Of a stretch of 64,000 nucleotides of DNA, positions 45,630 to 54,313 are shown in pieces. The DNA lies in contig CALEHQ010000010.1 in NCBI GenBank assembly GCA_937876315.1, positions 1 through 64,000 on the forward strand, written 5' to 3'. The number at the start of each line of letters is the position of its first letter. Within the stretch, counting starts at the first letter, position 1. The DNA comes from an uncultured Actinomycetes bacterium (GTDB taxonomy: Bacteria; Actinomycetota; Acidimicrobiia; Acidimicrobiales; Acidimicrobilacustridaceae). Below the pieces are notes generated by a model. That model had not been told where the DNA came from and did not search any database. It saw nothing but the letters and a program-made list of their open reading frames with translations. A program made the translations under genes and the position numbers.

Positions 45630-45670
45630 TCCTGCAGGCTAGAGGCCCCTGACCGTGCCATGCTCTGCCC

Positions 45671-46351
45671 ATGAGCGCACCGAACGTCACCCTTTCCTGG
45701 CAGGGCCCCGAAGGCGCCGTCGCCGTCATCACCATGGACGCCGAAGAGAACCGATTCGACCTCGACGTCGTTCGCCATTGGCATGGCCTCATCGACCAGG
45801 TCGCAGCCAAGGAGGGCCCCCTTGCCCTCGTTACAACCGGAACGGGCAAGTTCTATTCGAATGGCCTGAATCTTGAATGGCTCATGGCCAATCCCGACGA
45901 TGCTCGCGAGTTTCTCCATGAACTCAACCGGCTGTGGGGTCGCATTCTCGGCCTCGACTGCCACACCACCGCAGCCGTGAATGGTCATTGCTTCGGAGCC
46001 GGGGCCCTGCTCACCAGTGCCCATGACCGCATCACCATGCGCTCGGATCGTGGCTACTGGTGCATGCCCGAACTCGACCTCGCACTTCCCGTGAGCGAGA
46101 AGATGGCACAGCTTCTCCTCACCCGTCTCCCCCGCACCGCAATCGCCCGTGCCCTCAACACCGCCCACCGGTTCACCGGGCCCGAAGCACTCACCGCCGG
46201 CATCGCCGACGAGATCCTCACCGAAGAGGAACTCCTTGCCACCACAATCGCCCATTCGGCCGTGCTGGCCACGAAATCTCGCGAAGTCATCGGCATCCAT
46301 AAAGAGATGCTGTACGGAGACACAATCCGCTCACTGACCGGCGCGAACTAG
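45671..46351 (+). CDS. Short enoyl-CoA hydratase/isomerase family protein
   Basis: The 226-residue crotonase is shorter than usual (about 260). It has the oxyanion segments GTGKFYSNGLNLEWL and AVNGHCFGAGALLTSAHDRI followed by MPELDLALPVSEKMAQLL. The pattern resembles plant-type enoyl-CoA delta-isomerases. It lies 41 bases from the divergent acyl-CoA dehydrogenase start, consistent with joint use in beta-oxidation. It heads a plus-strand run with the SnoaL-like and SDR genes. Confidence 0.88.
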   Translation: MSAPNVTLSWQGPEGAVAVITMDAEENRFDLDVVRHWHGLIDQVAAKEGPLALVTTGTGKFYSNGLNLEWLMANPDDAREFLHELNRLWGRILGLDCHTTAAVNGHCFGAGALLTSAHDRITMRSDRGYWCMPELDLALPVSEKMAQLLLTRLPRTAIARALNTAHRFTGPEALTAGIADEILTEEELLATTIAHSAVLATKSREVIGIHKEMLYGDTIRSLTGAN

Positions 46352-46361
46352 GTTCTCGCCC

Positions 46362-46817
46362 ATGGCTGATCATCGCGGTGCAATCGAAAACCTTCTCTAT
46401 ACCTACGCCGAAGCAATCGATGCTGGTGACTACGAAGCAATCGGCGCGTTGTTCGCACATGGTGCCATCGCAGACGCCGACGGAACCCCAATGGTTGTAG
46501 GCGCTCAAGCGGTGACGGCTCTCTACACATCTACGACTCGCAAGTACCCAGACGGCACACCGCGATCGCACCACGTCACGACGAATCCGCTCATTGAAAT
46601 TGCCGACGACGAATTGTCTGCTGTTTGTCGCTCACGATTCACCGTATTTCAACAAACTGAAGAACTGCCCCTGCAACCAATCATTGCCGGCGCCTACACC
46701 GACACCTTTGAACAGGTCGATGGAACATGGCGTTTCGTTGAGCGTCGAATGCGACCCACGCTGTACGGCGATCTTTCAAAGCATCTCCTCATCGATGTCA
46801 CCCCAAATCAGGATTGA
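46362..46817 (+). CDS. SnoaL-like (NTF2 fold) protein
   Basis: The 151-residue protein begins with the SnoaL-like pattern DHRGAIENLLYTYAEAIDAGDYEAIGALFAHGAIADADG and ends with FVERRMRPTLYGDL, typical of the cone-shaped NTF2 fold. Family members include steroid isomerases, dehydratases and non-enzymatic binders. The specific activity is unknown. It starts 10 bases after the crotonase stop and is joined to the next SDR gene. Confidence 0.87.
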   Translation: MADHRGAIENLLYTYAEAIDAGDYEAIGALFAHGAIADADGTPMVVGAQAVTALYTSTTRKYPDGTPRSHHVTTNPLIEIADDELSAVCRSRFTVFQQTEELPLQPIIAGAYTDTFEQVDGTWRFVERRMRPTLYGDLSKHLLIDVTPNQD

Positions 46818-46828
46818 GTGAAATCGAA

Positions 46829-47590
46829 ATGAGCAATCTGTTCGATATTTCAGGCAAGACAGCACTTGTTACCGGCGGCAGCCGCGGTATCGGTCTCATG
46901 ATCGCCAGCGGTTTTATTGAAGCCGGTGCCAAGGTCGCGATCTCGTCGCGCAAAGCCGACGTCTGCGATGCCGTCGCCGCTGAACTCGGCCCCAACTGCG
47001 TTTCGTTTCCCGCCGACCTTTCTACCGAAGCCGAATGCCTGCGCCTCGCTCGCGAAGTTGGTAAGTGGTGCGATGGTTCGCTCAACATTCTCGTGAACAA
47101 TGCCGGCGCAACCTGGGGTGCTCCGTTCGACGACTTCGACGATGCGGCATGGGACAAAGTTCTCGACATCAACGTCAAGGGCGTGTTCCAACTCACGCGC
47201 TTCCTTCATGCCGAACTGATCGCCGGTGCATCGGCACCCGATCCCGCACGCGTCATCAACATTGGTTCGGTTGATGGCATTCACGTGCCAACACTCGAGA
47301 CGTACTCTTACTCCGCTTCCAAGGCGGCAGTACACCAGCTCACACGAGTGCTCGCCAAGCGTCTTGCCAGCGAACACATCACTGTGAATGCAATCGCGCC
47401 GGGCCCGTTCGAATCGAAGATGATGGCGGCCACGCTCGAGAACTTCGGCGATTCCATCAAGGCATCGGTTCCGCTGCACCGAATTGGTGAACCGTCCGAT
47501 ATGGCCGGTACGGCGATTTTCTTGTCGTCGAAGGCGGGCGCCTACATCACCGGCGCAGTCATCCCCGTCGACGGCGGACTGCTGCTCTAG
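46829..47590 (+). CDS. SDR family oxidoreductase
   Basis: The 253-residue classical short-chain dehydrogenase has the coenzyme motif TGGSRGIG, NNAGATWG, and the catalytic YSYSASKAAV, with IAPGPFESKMM and a C-terminal GAVIPVDGG. It uses NAD(P)H to reduce or oxidise a carbonyl/hydroxyl, possibly a 3-oxoacyl-CoA given the neighbours. ATG 46829 is preferred; a TTG at 46814 overlapping the previous stop is an alternative. Confidence 0.9.
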   Translation: MSNLFDISGKTALVTGGSRGIGLMIASGFIEAGAKVAISSRKADVCDAVAAELGPNCVSFPADLSTEAECLRLAREVGKWCDGSLNILVNNAGATWGAPFDDFDDAAWDKVLDINVKGVFQLTRFLHAELIAGASAPDPARVINIGSVDGIHVPTLETYSYSASKAAVHQLTRVLAKRLASEHITVNAIAPGPFESKMMAATLENFGDSIKASVPLHRIGEPSDMAGTAIFLSSKAGAYITGAVIPVDGGLLL

Positions 47591-47603
47591 ATCCTCGCCT
47601 GAC

Positions 47604-47825
47604 TTAGGTCAGGAAGATGAACGACACGAGCATGGCCGCAATGAAAATCACGGCAAGCACGCCGATGATCTTTGTAAGCCGACCATTGCCGGGGTGCATA
47701 AGCCCGAAATCGAGAACATCCTCACGACTGCGCTTGAGCCGGTAGGCGTCGTTCTGCGGCGAACCGACCTTGGGAAGGTGGTGCTGCGGTTTCCGAGGCT
47801 TCTTTGTCTTCTTGTGGTTAGCCAC
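47604..47825 (-). CDS. Small single-helix membrane protein
   Basis: The 73-residue protein has a very basic N-terminus (HKKTKKPRKPQHH) and a single C-terminal helix (IIGVLAVIFIAAMLVSFIFL) ending close to the stop. This makes it a likely tail-anchored type protein with its basic region in the cytoplasm. I do not recognise the family. It is convergent with the SDR gene and divergent from the MBL-fold gene. Confidence 0.7.
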   Translation of the reverse strand: MANHKKTKKPRKPQHHLPKVGSPQNDAYRLKRSREDVLDFGLMHPGNGRLTKIIGVLAVIFIAAMLVSFIFLT

Positions 47826-47856
47826 GGCGAGACGTTAGCCCCCTACGCTCAGGCCC

Positions 47857-48750
47857 ATGACCGATCTCGGACCAATGCCCCCGACCCCCGATATCGGTCC
47901 GGTCGCGGCCGACTGCGGAAGCCTGCAGCCAATCGCACCCAACGTGTGGGCCTGGATCGGCAATGGCACGGGCAATGCCGGAGTGGTCATCGAAGATGAC
48001 GGCATCACCGTGATCGACACACTCTTGGCCCCGTCGGCAGCCCGAGCATTGAACAACGAACTTGCCGACCGTTTCGGCCTGCCCATCAAACGCGTTGTCT
48101 ATACAAGTAGTCATCTCGATTCCGTGGGCGGTTCAGCCGTGTTCTGGATGGCTGGTCGCTATGGCCGCACCCAAACCAATGTGCTGCTTGATCAGCCCGC
48201 CCCCATCGAGGCCTATAAACGACTCTCGCCTGCGTGGGCTCACGATTACGACACCAATCCCCGAACCGCCGAGGTTCCGTTCTCCACTCGCCCGGTTTCT
48301 CACGTTGTCGATACCGCTGCGTGGTTGACCCCGGTGGTACTTGCGCTGCCCGTGAGCGGCCAGCAGTCCGAGAATCTCGTCGTGCTCGTTCCTTCGGCCG
48401 GAGTGATGTTCGCTGGCGCGTTCGCCACCATCGGCACCACACCAAACGCTTGGGATGGCAATCCTTCGGTATGGGCCGACACCCTTGGCGAACTCGCCGA
48501 TCAGGCGACCGTGATCGTGCCGGGCCACGGACCAATCGGGGCTCCACGACACCTTCAACTTCTGCAGGCCTATCTCTACGCGTGCGATGACGCTGGTGGC
48601 GATCCCGCGCGAATCCCCGCCGGCCCATGGGATGAATGGTCGGGACGCGATCTCGATGCGGTGAATGTGGAGCGCGCTGCTCGCTTGGCAAACGACGACT
48701 TCGATGTTCCCCATACGATGCTCAAACGGTTGGGCATGGGGGACGACTAA
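47857..48750 (+). CDS. MBL-fold protein with degenerate metal site
   Basis: The 297-residue protein has the metallo-beta-lactamase-fold layout (NVWAWIG, NAGVVIEDDGITVIDTL, VIVPGHGPIG near the end). The metal motif HxHxDH reads SSHLDS at residues 84-89, keeping only H86 and D88, and the later Asp-bearing strand reads FAGAFAT. Catalysis by the usual two-metal mechanism is therefore doubtful; it may bind one metal or none. It overlaps the Nudix gene by one base (TAATG). Confidence 0.82.
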   Translation: MTDLGPMPPTPDIGPVAADCGSLQPIAPNVWAWIGNGTGNAGVVIEDDGITVIDTLLAPSAARALNNELADRFGLPIKRVVYTSSHLDSVGGSAVFWMAGRYGRTQTNVLLDQPAPIEAYKRLSPAWAHDYDTNPRTAEVPFSTRPVSHVVDTAAWLTPVVLALPVSGQQSENLVVLVPSAGVMFAGAFATIGTTPNAWDGNPSVWADTLGELADQATVIVPGHGPIGAPRHLQLLQAYLYACDDAGGDPARIPAGPWDEWSGRDLDAVNVERAARLANDDFDVPHTMLKRLGMGDD

Positions 48751-49502
48751 TGGACGAAGCAAAAAGCAATCGACCAGAGGAATGGACAAAGCCCGAGGTT
48801 GAGCAAGTCGCCGTTGCCGCCGCCACTGCTGTTCTTGTTCGTGATGCCGCCGGCAGCGCAAAAGGAATCGAAGTACTTCTTGCTCGTCGCAATTCAAAGA
48901 TCTATTTCGCCGGTGGCGCGTGGGTCTTCCCAGGCGGACGAATCGATGCCGAAGACCACGGCACCGAATTCGCTGGCGATCATTTCGATGAAGGCCACGA
49001 AGACTTCCTCGACGTTGCTCGCCGAGCCTGCGTGCGTGAAGCAGCCGAAGAAGCCGATGCCGTCATCAATGCCGATGATCTCGTATTCATGTCGCACTGG
49101 ACTCCCCCGCTTGAAGCGCCCAAGCGTTTCTCCACCTATTTCTTTATGGGCCCTGCACCAACCGAAACGCTCACCGCCGATGGCGAAGAGATTCACGAGC
49201 TTGAGTGGATGCGTCCGGCCGATGCAATGCACCGTCGCAACGAAGGCGAAATCGAACTCATTCCGCCGACCTTCATCACGCTCGCACTACTTGCACCATT
49301 TGCATCAGCTGCCGACGCGCTCGCGTATTACCGCGACAACTCACCGGAATTCTTTGTCACCAAGTTCACCCGCAAAGACGGCTACAACATCGCGCTGTAC
49401 GCCGGCGATGCCGGGTACGAGGTCGGCGATGCATCAGTGCCTGGCGCGCGCAATCGCCTTCTGATGGGCGAAGGCGATTGGGTCTACGAACGCGACGTGT
49501 AG
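48750..49502 (+). CDS. Nudix hydrolase with split Nudix box (NUDT19-like)
   Basis: The 250-residue protein has FPGGRIDAEDHG followed, after an insertion of about 30 residues, by the ARRACVREAAEEAD core with the metal-binding glutamates. An interrupted Nudix box of this kind is known from NUDT19/RP2-type enzymes, which hydrolyse CoA and acyl-CoA diphosphates. A CoA-related substrate would suit the many acyl-CoA genes here but is inferred. It starts inside the last codon of the MBL-fold gene. Confidence 0.85.
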   Translation: MDEAKSNRPEEWTKPEVEQVAVAAATAVLVRDAAGSAKGIEVLLARRNSKIYFAGGAWVFPGGRIDAEDHGTEFAGDHFDEGHEDFLDVARRACVREAAEEADAVINADDLVFMSHWTPPLEAPKRFSTYFFMGPAPTETLTADGEEIHELEWMRPADAMHRRNEGEIELIPPTFITLALLAPFASAADALAYYRDNSPEFFVTKFTRKDGYNIALYAGDAGYEVGDASVPGARNRLLMGEGDWVYERDV

Positions 49503-49518
49503 TGCGCCGCGGCCGGAA

Positions 49519-49749
49519 CTAACAGCCGCACATCCCGCCGCCACAACCGTGACCACCAGCACGTGGCATCGGAGCAGGCGCTGGCGCCGCTGAACCCGAA
49601 GAACCGCCAACCGTTGCAAACACACTCAGAAGTCGACGCGAACCGGCATGCCCTTTGGGGCAATCAATTGGGTCTGACGCTTCGGCCATGGAGCGGCGAG
49701 CTTCAAAGGTGGTGTCACACTCGGGACACTTGAAGTCATAAAGCGGCAT
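49519..49749 (-). CDS. FmdB-type zinc ribbon protein
   Basis: The 76-residue protein starts MPLYDFKCPECDTTFE, the standard opening of the FmdB/CxxC_CxxC zinc ribbon. The second metal pair is altered (CPKGH). A Gly/Pro/Ala-rich tail ends in HGCGGGMCGC. Family members are small putative regulators without assigned function. ATG 49749 is chosen over TTG 49755 because it gives the family N-terminus. Confidence 0.85.
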   Translation of the reverse strand: MPLYDFKCPECDTTFEARRSMAEASDPIDCPKGHAGSRRLLSVFATVGGSSGSAAPAPAPMPRAGGHGCGGGMCGC

Positions 49750-49763
49750 GAGCAAACCCTAGA

Positions 49764-50552
49764 TCAGTGCGGAACCATGCCGCCGTCGGCGAGGATGCAC
49801 TGCCCGGTAATGAAACTGCCGGCATCGCTGGCCAGCAATAGGGCCGGGCCGACCATTTCATCGGCGTCCGCCGCCCGCTTCATGGGCGAGGCGGCGGCCA
49901 TCGAGGCCTGCGCTTCCGGCGAGTTCGCACGAACCATGTCGGTATCGACGGTGCCAGGAGCAAGGGCGTTGACGCGAATGTTCTTCTTCGCCAGACCACT
50001 GGCGAACGAACGAGTGAACGACATGAGCGCGGCTTTCGCTGCTGCGTACATCGACACCTGCGGGCCGGCAAGGAACGCTCCTGCACTAATCACGTTGATG
50101 ACCGATGCATGTTCGCTTTGCTCGAGGTACGGAAGCGCGGCCTGAATCAAAAACATCGGCCCACGAAGATTGACTTCGAACTGCTTGTCCCACGCTTCAG
50201 GAGTGAATTCACCGATCGGCATCGCCAAACCAGTCGCCGCGTTGTTCACGATGATGTCAACACCACCGAACTTGGCAACAGTTACGCCCACCAGTGCGGC
50301 TAACGCATCGACGTCGCCCATATGGGTTGGAACGCCGAGCGCTCGGCCACCCTTTGCGGCGCCGGCAGCCAAGACATTCAGATGCGTCTCGGTCTCTTCG
50401 CAAGCATCGGCTTTGCGACTGGCCACCACGACGTTGGCCCCCGCACAAATCAGGCCTTCGGCAATGGCCCGACCGATACCCCGGGTTCCTCCGGTAACGA
50501 TGGCGGTGCGGCCGGTGAGATCAAACAATGAGTCGAATTTCTGCATGTCCAT
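49764..50552 (-). CDS. SDR family oxidoreductase
   Basis: The 262-residue classical short-chain dehydrogenase has TGGTRGIG, NNAATGL, the active-site YAAAKAAL and the C-terminal GQCILADGG. It probably acts on a hydroxyacyl or 3-oxo substrate, but specificity cannot be read. It is divergent from an enoyl-CoA hydratase gene (57-base gap) and lies 14 bases before the zinc-ribbon gene. Confidence 0.9.
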   Translation of the reverse strand: MDMQKFDSLFDLTGRTAIVTGGTRGIGRAIAEGLICAGANVVVASRKADACEETETHLNVLAAGAAKGGRALGVPTHMGDVDALAALVGVTVAKFGGVDIIVNNAATGLAMPIGEFTPEAWDKQFEVNLRGPMFLIQAALPYLEQSEHASVINVISAGAFLAGPQVSMYAAAKAALMSFTRSFASGLAKKNIRVNALAPGTVDTDMVRANSPEAQASMAAASPMKRAADADEMVGPALLLASDAGSFITGQCILADGGMVPH

Positions 50553-50609
50553 GGCCCGAAACTAACCGGGTCGGCAGAGCCCAAGGGTGCGAACTGGTAG
50601 AAACTCCTC

Positions 50610-51467
50610 ATGACTGCACCGACCTACGCAAACGATCCCAACAGCATTCTCGGCACCGACATCCTCTTCGAGATCTCCGACAACGGCGTGGCCACGCTCA
50701 CCCTCAACCGCCCCGATGCGGCCAATGCCATCACCCCCGATCAGCGCAACCTCACCATTTCGCTCATGGAAGGCGCGTCGAACGATCTCAACATTCGTTG
50801 CGTCATCGTCACTGCCGCTGGCGAGCGTCATTTCTGCACCGGCGCCGACCTGCGCGTCTCCACCATCCCAGTGAACCCTGGTCCGGCCGATGCTCCCGAC
50901 AAGGTGCTTGGCGACGTTGGCCGAAACATCAAGCGCGGTGCTCAGCGCCTCATCGCATCGATCATGGATTGCGAAAAGCCCGTCATCTGCGCGGTCAACG
51001 GAACTGCAGCGGGAATTGGTGCCCACATTGCGTTCGCTTCTGATCTCGTGATCGCCGCCGACAACGCCAAGTTCATCGAAGTGTTCGTTCGTCGTGGCAT
51101 TACCCCAGACGGTGGCGGCGCCTACATGCTCCCCCGCCTCATCGGCATGCAGAAGGCGAAAGAACTCATCTTCTTCGGTGACGATCTCAAGGCCGCCGAA
51201 GCTGAGCGCGTTGGACTCGTGAACAAGGTTGTTCCGCAGGCCGAACTCATGACCGCGGCTGGCGAGTGGGCTGGCCGTCTGGCCGAATCGCCCACCCGCG
51301 CCATCATGCTGTCGAAGTGGCTTCTCAACCGCAGTCTCGACTCCAACCGTCACGGCGCGTTCGAAGATGAAGCATGGGCGCAGGAAATGGCTTCCTACAC
51401 CCAGGACTTCCAAGAAGGTGTCGCTGCGTTCAAGGAACGTCGCGACGTCGAATACCGCGGCTGGTAA
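50610..51467 (+). CDS. Enoyl-CoA hydratase
   Basis: The 285-residue crotonase shows ATLTLNRPDAANAITPDQ, the first oxyanion segment RHFCTGADLRV, AVNGTAAGIGAHIAFASDLVIA, and the catalytic-Glu region FVRRGITPDGGGAYMLPRLIG. The glutamate pair of a true hydratase is not complete (ITPDGG carries Asp), so an isomerase or other crotonase activity is possible. Its C-terminus lies 12 bases from the convergent secreted-protein gene. Confidence 0.9.
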   Translation: MTAPTYANDPNSILGTDILFEISDNGVATLTLNRPDAANAITPDQRNLTISLMEGASNDLNIRCVIVTAAGERHFCTGADLRVSTIPVNPGPADAPDKVLGDVGRNIKRGAQRLIASIMDCEKPVICAVNGTAAGIGAHIAFASDLVIAADNAKFIEVFVRRGITPDGGGAYMLPRLIGMQKAKELIFFGDDLKAAEAERVGLVNKVVPQAELMTAAGEWAGRLAESPTRAIMLSKWLLNRSLDSNRHGAFEDEAWAQEMASYTQDFQEGVAAFKERRDVEYRGW

Positions 51468-51479
51468 GTGCTGGCGTGC

Positions 51480-52730
51480 TTAGCCGGTGAACTTCGGGCC
51501 CAGCACGAAACACGCACCGGCGCCGTAACGCTCAAAGACTGAACGATCGCAGTAGGTCGCCTCCGGGTAATACGCGCCCATCGTGGCTCGGGCGGCGGCA
51601 TTTGATTGCGTCATCGGAATGTTTTGCACGGCATTGCCAAATGATGCGTCCGGCAGCATGTTGCGCAAAATGAGATTGCCGTTGGGCTTCAACTCATCGG
51701 GAAGCGCCTCGCCGATGGGGCCAAACCACTTCAACCATGTTGCATTGTCACGAGCGATCGCCGCAGCCGAAGGCTGGTCCTGATCGGCACCAATCACGTA
51801 GGTGTAATAGCCCTGCGCATCGAGCGCGGTGACATTGTCGCGAGCGCATTCAACAACAGGCGCGGGCGTTACGAGCAGGTTCGTACACATCGACCAGTAC
51901 CGAAGCTGCTGCTCGGGATAGAGCGGTTGGCCAGGAGTATCGGGGTAACTCGGCGCCAAACCACGAACGATGGCGATTCGGCCCGGTTTCCACGATGTCG
52001 TGGCATACACGTACTTATTGTCGGCGTTAGGGAACAAGCCGCCGCCGCCAGAGAACGAGAACTCAGGAACTTCCGCCGGCGGAATGGCATCGGCGATGGC
52101 TTGACCCATGATGAGCGCAGCGAGTGCAACGATCGCTGGTTCCGCGCCGAACGTTGTGCAACCAGTTTTGGTCGCGCCGTTCACGGTGATTGACGGAATG
52201 GGAACGCCACCGCTCGGACTGTTGGCATCAAACGGCACATAGACACGAATGAGCAGCCAACCAACACCGGGAATCGCATCGATTTCACCGGCAACCGGCG
52301 ATGTGACCTGCGGAGTATTCGTGACATTCACAGTCACCGTGTAGTTACGTGGCGTACCCGTAAGCGACTGACCGTCGAGAAACGGATTGATACTGCCTAC
52401 ATCGGGGAGGATGGCCGTATCGCGCAGACCGCCAACGCTTGAACCGGTTTCGTTGTAGGAGTTGAACGACATGTACCGGGCGTAGGAGAACTCGCCGGTG
52501 ATCGTTACGACATCACCGAGAGAGAAGTTGGTCGGCATGGCCCAATAGGTCGAGTTTGTGTCGAGATAGGCGACATTGGCGTCTTGCTGATTCACGATGA
52601 TCGGGAACGCGCAGGTTGGGTTGATGATTGCCGGCGAGACCTGAGCGGACGCAGGTGTCGACACCGTTGCCAAAGCGGCAAGTATTGCGAGCGCGACGGA
52701 TACTGCGAGACAACGCTTGAGCAGTTTCAT
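51480..52730 (-). CDS. Secreted protein ending in VLGPKFTG
   Basis: The 416-residue precursor has a clear signal peptide (MKLLKRCLAVSVALAILAALATVSTPASAQ). The mature part is beta-rich with ARYMSFNSYNETG, SINPFLDG, GWLLIRVYVPF and RYWSMCTNLL. I recognise it only as an uncharacterised exported family also found in mycobacteria. The last eight residues, VLGPKFTG, nearly equal those of the unrelated surface protein ending at 59313. It overlaps the upstream TetR gene by four bases and ends a five-gene acyl-CoA operon, so its role may concern uptake or binding of that operon's substrate. Confidence 0.8.
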   Translation of the reverse strand: MKLLKRCLAVSVALAILAALATVSTPASAQVSPAIINPTCAFPIIVNQQDANVAYLDTNSTYWAMPTNFSLGDVVTITGEFSYARYMSFNSYNETGSSVGGLRDTAILPDVGSINPFLDGQSLTGTPRNYTVTVNVTNTPQVTSPVAGEIDAIPGVGWLLIRVYVPFDANSPSGGVPIPSITVNGATKTGCTTFGAEPAIVALAALIMGQAIADAIPPAEVPEFSFSGGGGLFPNADNKYVYATTSWKPGRIAIVRGLAPSYPDTPGQPLYPEQQLRYWSMCTNLLVTPAPVVECARDNVTALDAQGYYTYVIGADQDQPSAAAIARDNATWLKWFGPIGEALPDELKPNGNLILRNMLPDASFGNAVQNIPMTQSNAAARATMGAYYPEATYCDRSVFERYGAGACFVLGPKFTG

Positions 52731-53365
52731 GACAATGGTTCTCCGGTCAGTGAGGAATGAAGCAGACGAGCAACGGTCTCGATCATCGCCTCGCGACTTG
52801 TGCCGCGCTTTTCGAAACCTTCTCGATAATTGGGAAGGCGATCGAGCGCCGCGAGCATTGCGCCTGCGGTTGCTTCAGCATCGATCACTTTCGCGATTCG
52901 GCCCGCGTCTTGCGCAGAACGCACTTTGGCGACCATCGCTGTCATGAACGGGGCATTGTAGTCGCGTCGCACCTGACGGAAACGTTCATCGCGCTCATCA
53001 GCTCGAAGCAACAGCACCCGCAGGACCGCAGCGTTCTCATCCCAGAAGTCGGTGTAATCAGACACTGCTTGACGAGCGAGGTCGAGGCCCGCGGGCCCCG
53101 ACCAGTCGCTTTCAAACTGTGTCTGAATGGGCGCAACCTTTTCCGGCAACTCAAGTGCCAATGCGAAAATCGCATCTTCAACATCGGCGAAGTATTGGTA
53201 GAAGGTCGCTGGTGACGTTCCTACTTCACGAGCAACATCCATCGCCTTCACATCAAGTGCACCCTGTTCGCGCAGCAGCGCCGCAGTGGCTTCGAGGATG
53301 CGGCGGCGCGTTTGCAGTGCCCGCTCCCCGATTACTCGACCGTCAGTAGCGGTGGTGTCGCTCAT
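52727..53365 (-). CDS. TetR family transcriptional regulator
   Basis: The 212-residue protein has the TetR helix-turn-helix at about residues 17-62 (TRRRILEATAALLREQGALDVKAMDVAREVGTSPATFYQYF). Its C-terminal domain is typical of regulators of fatty-acid or steroid degradation genes. Being inside the operon (16 bases after the SDR, overlapping the secreted-protein gene), it probably controls the whole unit. Confidence 0.92.
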   Translation of the reverse strand: MSDTTATDGRVIGERALQTRRRILEATAALLREQGALDVKAMDVAREVGTSPATFYQYFADVEDAIFALALELPEKVAPIQTQFESDWSGPAGLDLARQAVSDYTDFWDENAAVLRVLLLRADERDERFRQVRRDYNAPFMTAMVAKVRSAQDAGRIAKVIDAEATAGAMLAALDRLPNYREGFEKRGTSREAMIETVARLLHSSLTGEPLS

Positions 53366-53381
53366 GTGCGTCGACTGCCGA

Positions 53382-54281
53382 TCAGGTGCCGTGAACCGGG
53401 AACGGAGCGGGGGCAGCCTTCACCAGATCGTCAACAACTGCGCCGATTTCGGCGGGATCCCACTTGTCGCCCTTGTCGAACTCGGCACCGACCTGCCAAC
53501 CGTCGGCAAGGCTAATGAGGCCACCGGCACATTCGAAGATGCGACCAGACACGTTGCAGTCTCCGCTACCGAGCCACACCACAAGCGGGCTGATGTTGGC
53601 CGGGTCCATGGCGTCGAAACCGGTTTCGGGCTTGGCCATCATTTCAGCGAACGCTTCTTCGGTCATACGGCTGCGGGCCGAAGGTGCAATCGAGTTCGCA
53701 TTCACACCAATGCGGCCGAGTTCTGCAGCAATGTTGATGGTGAAGGTCGCGATACCGGCCTTTGCCGCTGAGTAGTTCGTCTGAGCAATCGAACCATGCA
53801 GACCAGCGCCGGACGAAGTGGTGACCACGCGACCCTCACGAGGACGGCCAGCCTTTGATTCGGCGCGCCAGTAGTCGACGGCGTGCTTGACCGGGCAGAA
53901 CGTGCCACGAAGATGCACACGAATGACTGCGTCCCACTCGTCGACGCTCATGTTGACGAACATGCGATCTCGCACGATGCCTGCATTGGTCACAACGGTG
54001 TCGAGACCACCGAACGTGTCGATGGCGCTCTGCACAAGACGACCAGCGCCGTCCCAATCGGCAATGTCATCGCCGTTTGTGATGGCCTCGCCACCATTGG
54101 CGCGAATGAGGTCGACAACTTCCTGGGCTGGGCTCATGTCGTTGCCGTCGCCTTGCAGCGATGCGCCGACATCGTTCACCACAACCTTGGCGCCTTCGGC
54201 GGCGAATGCGAGTGCGTGTTCACGGCCAAGGCCGCGACCAGCACCGGTGATGATGACGACACGTCCGTCACAAATACCCAT
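53382..54281 (-). CDS. SDR family oxidoreductase (hydroxyacyl-CoA dehydrogenase-like)
   Basis: The 299-residue protein has TGAGRGLGREHALAFAAEGAKVVVNDVG, TNAGIVRDRMF and the catalytic YSAAKAGI. This pattern and length fit the dehydrogenase part of peroxisomal multifunctional enzyme 2 (17beta-HSD4-like), which oxidises 3-hydroxyacyl-CoAs. The ribosome site AAGGAG is strong. It sits between the acyl-CoA ligases and TetR in one operon, consistent with side-chain or steroid-like degradation (inference). Confidence 0.9.
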   Translation of the reverse strand: MGICDGRVVIITGAGRGLGREHALAFAAEGAKVVVNDVGASLQGDGNDMSPAQEVVDLIRANGGEAITNGDDIADWDGAGRLVQSAIDTFGGLDTVVTNAGIVRDRMFVNMSVDEWDAVIRVHLRGTFCPVKHAVDYWRAESKAGRPREGRVVTTSSGAGLHGSIAQTNYSAAKAGIATFTINIAAELGRIGVNANSIAPSARSRMTEEAFAEMMAKPETGFDAMDPANISPLVVWLGSGDCNVSGRIFECAGGLISLADGWQVGAEFDKGDKWDPAEIGAVVDDLVKAAPAPFPVHGT

Positions 54282-54313
54282 TGCTTATTTCTCCTTCTGA
54301 GTTTGGAAATACA

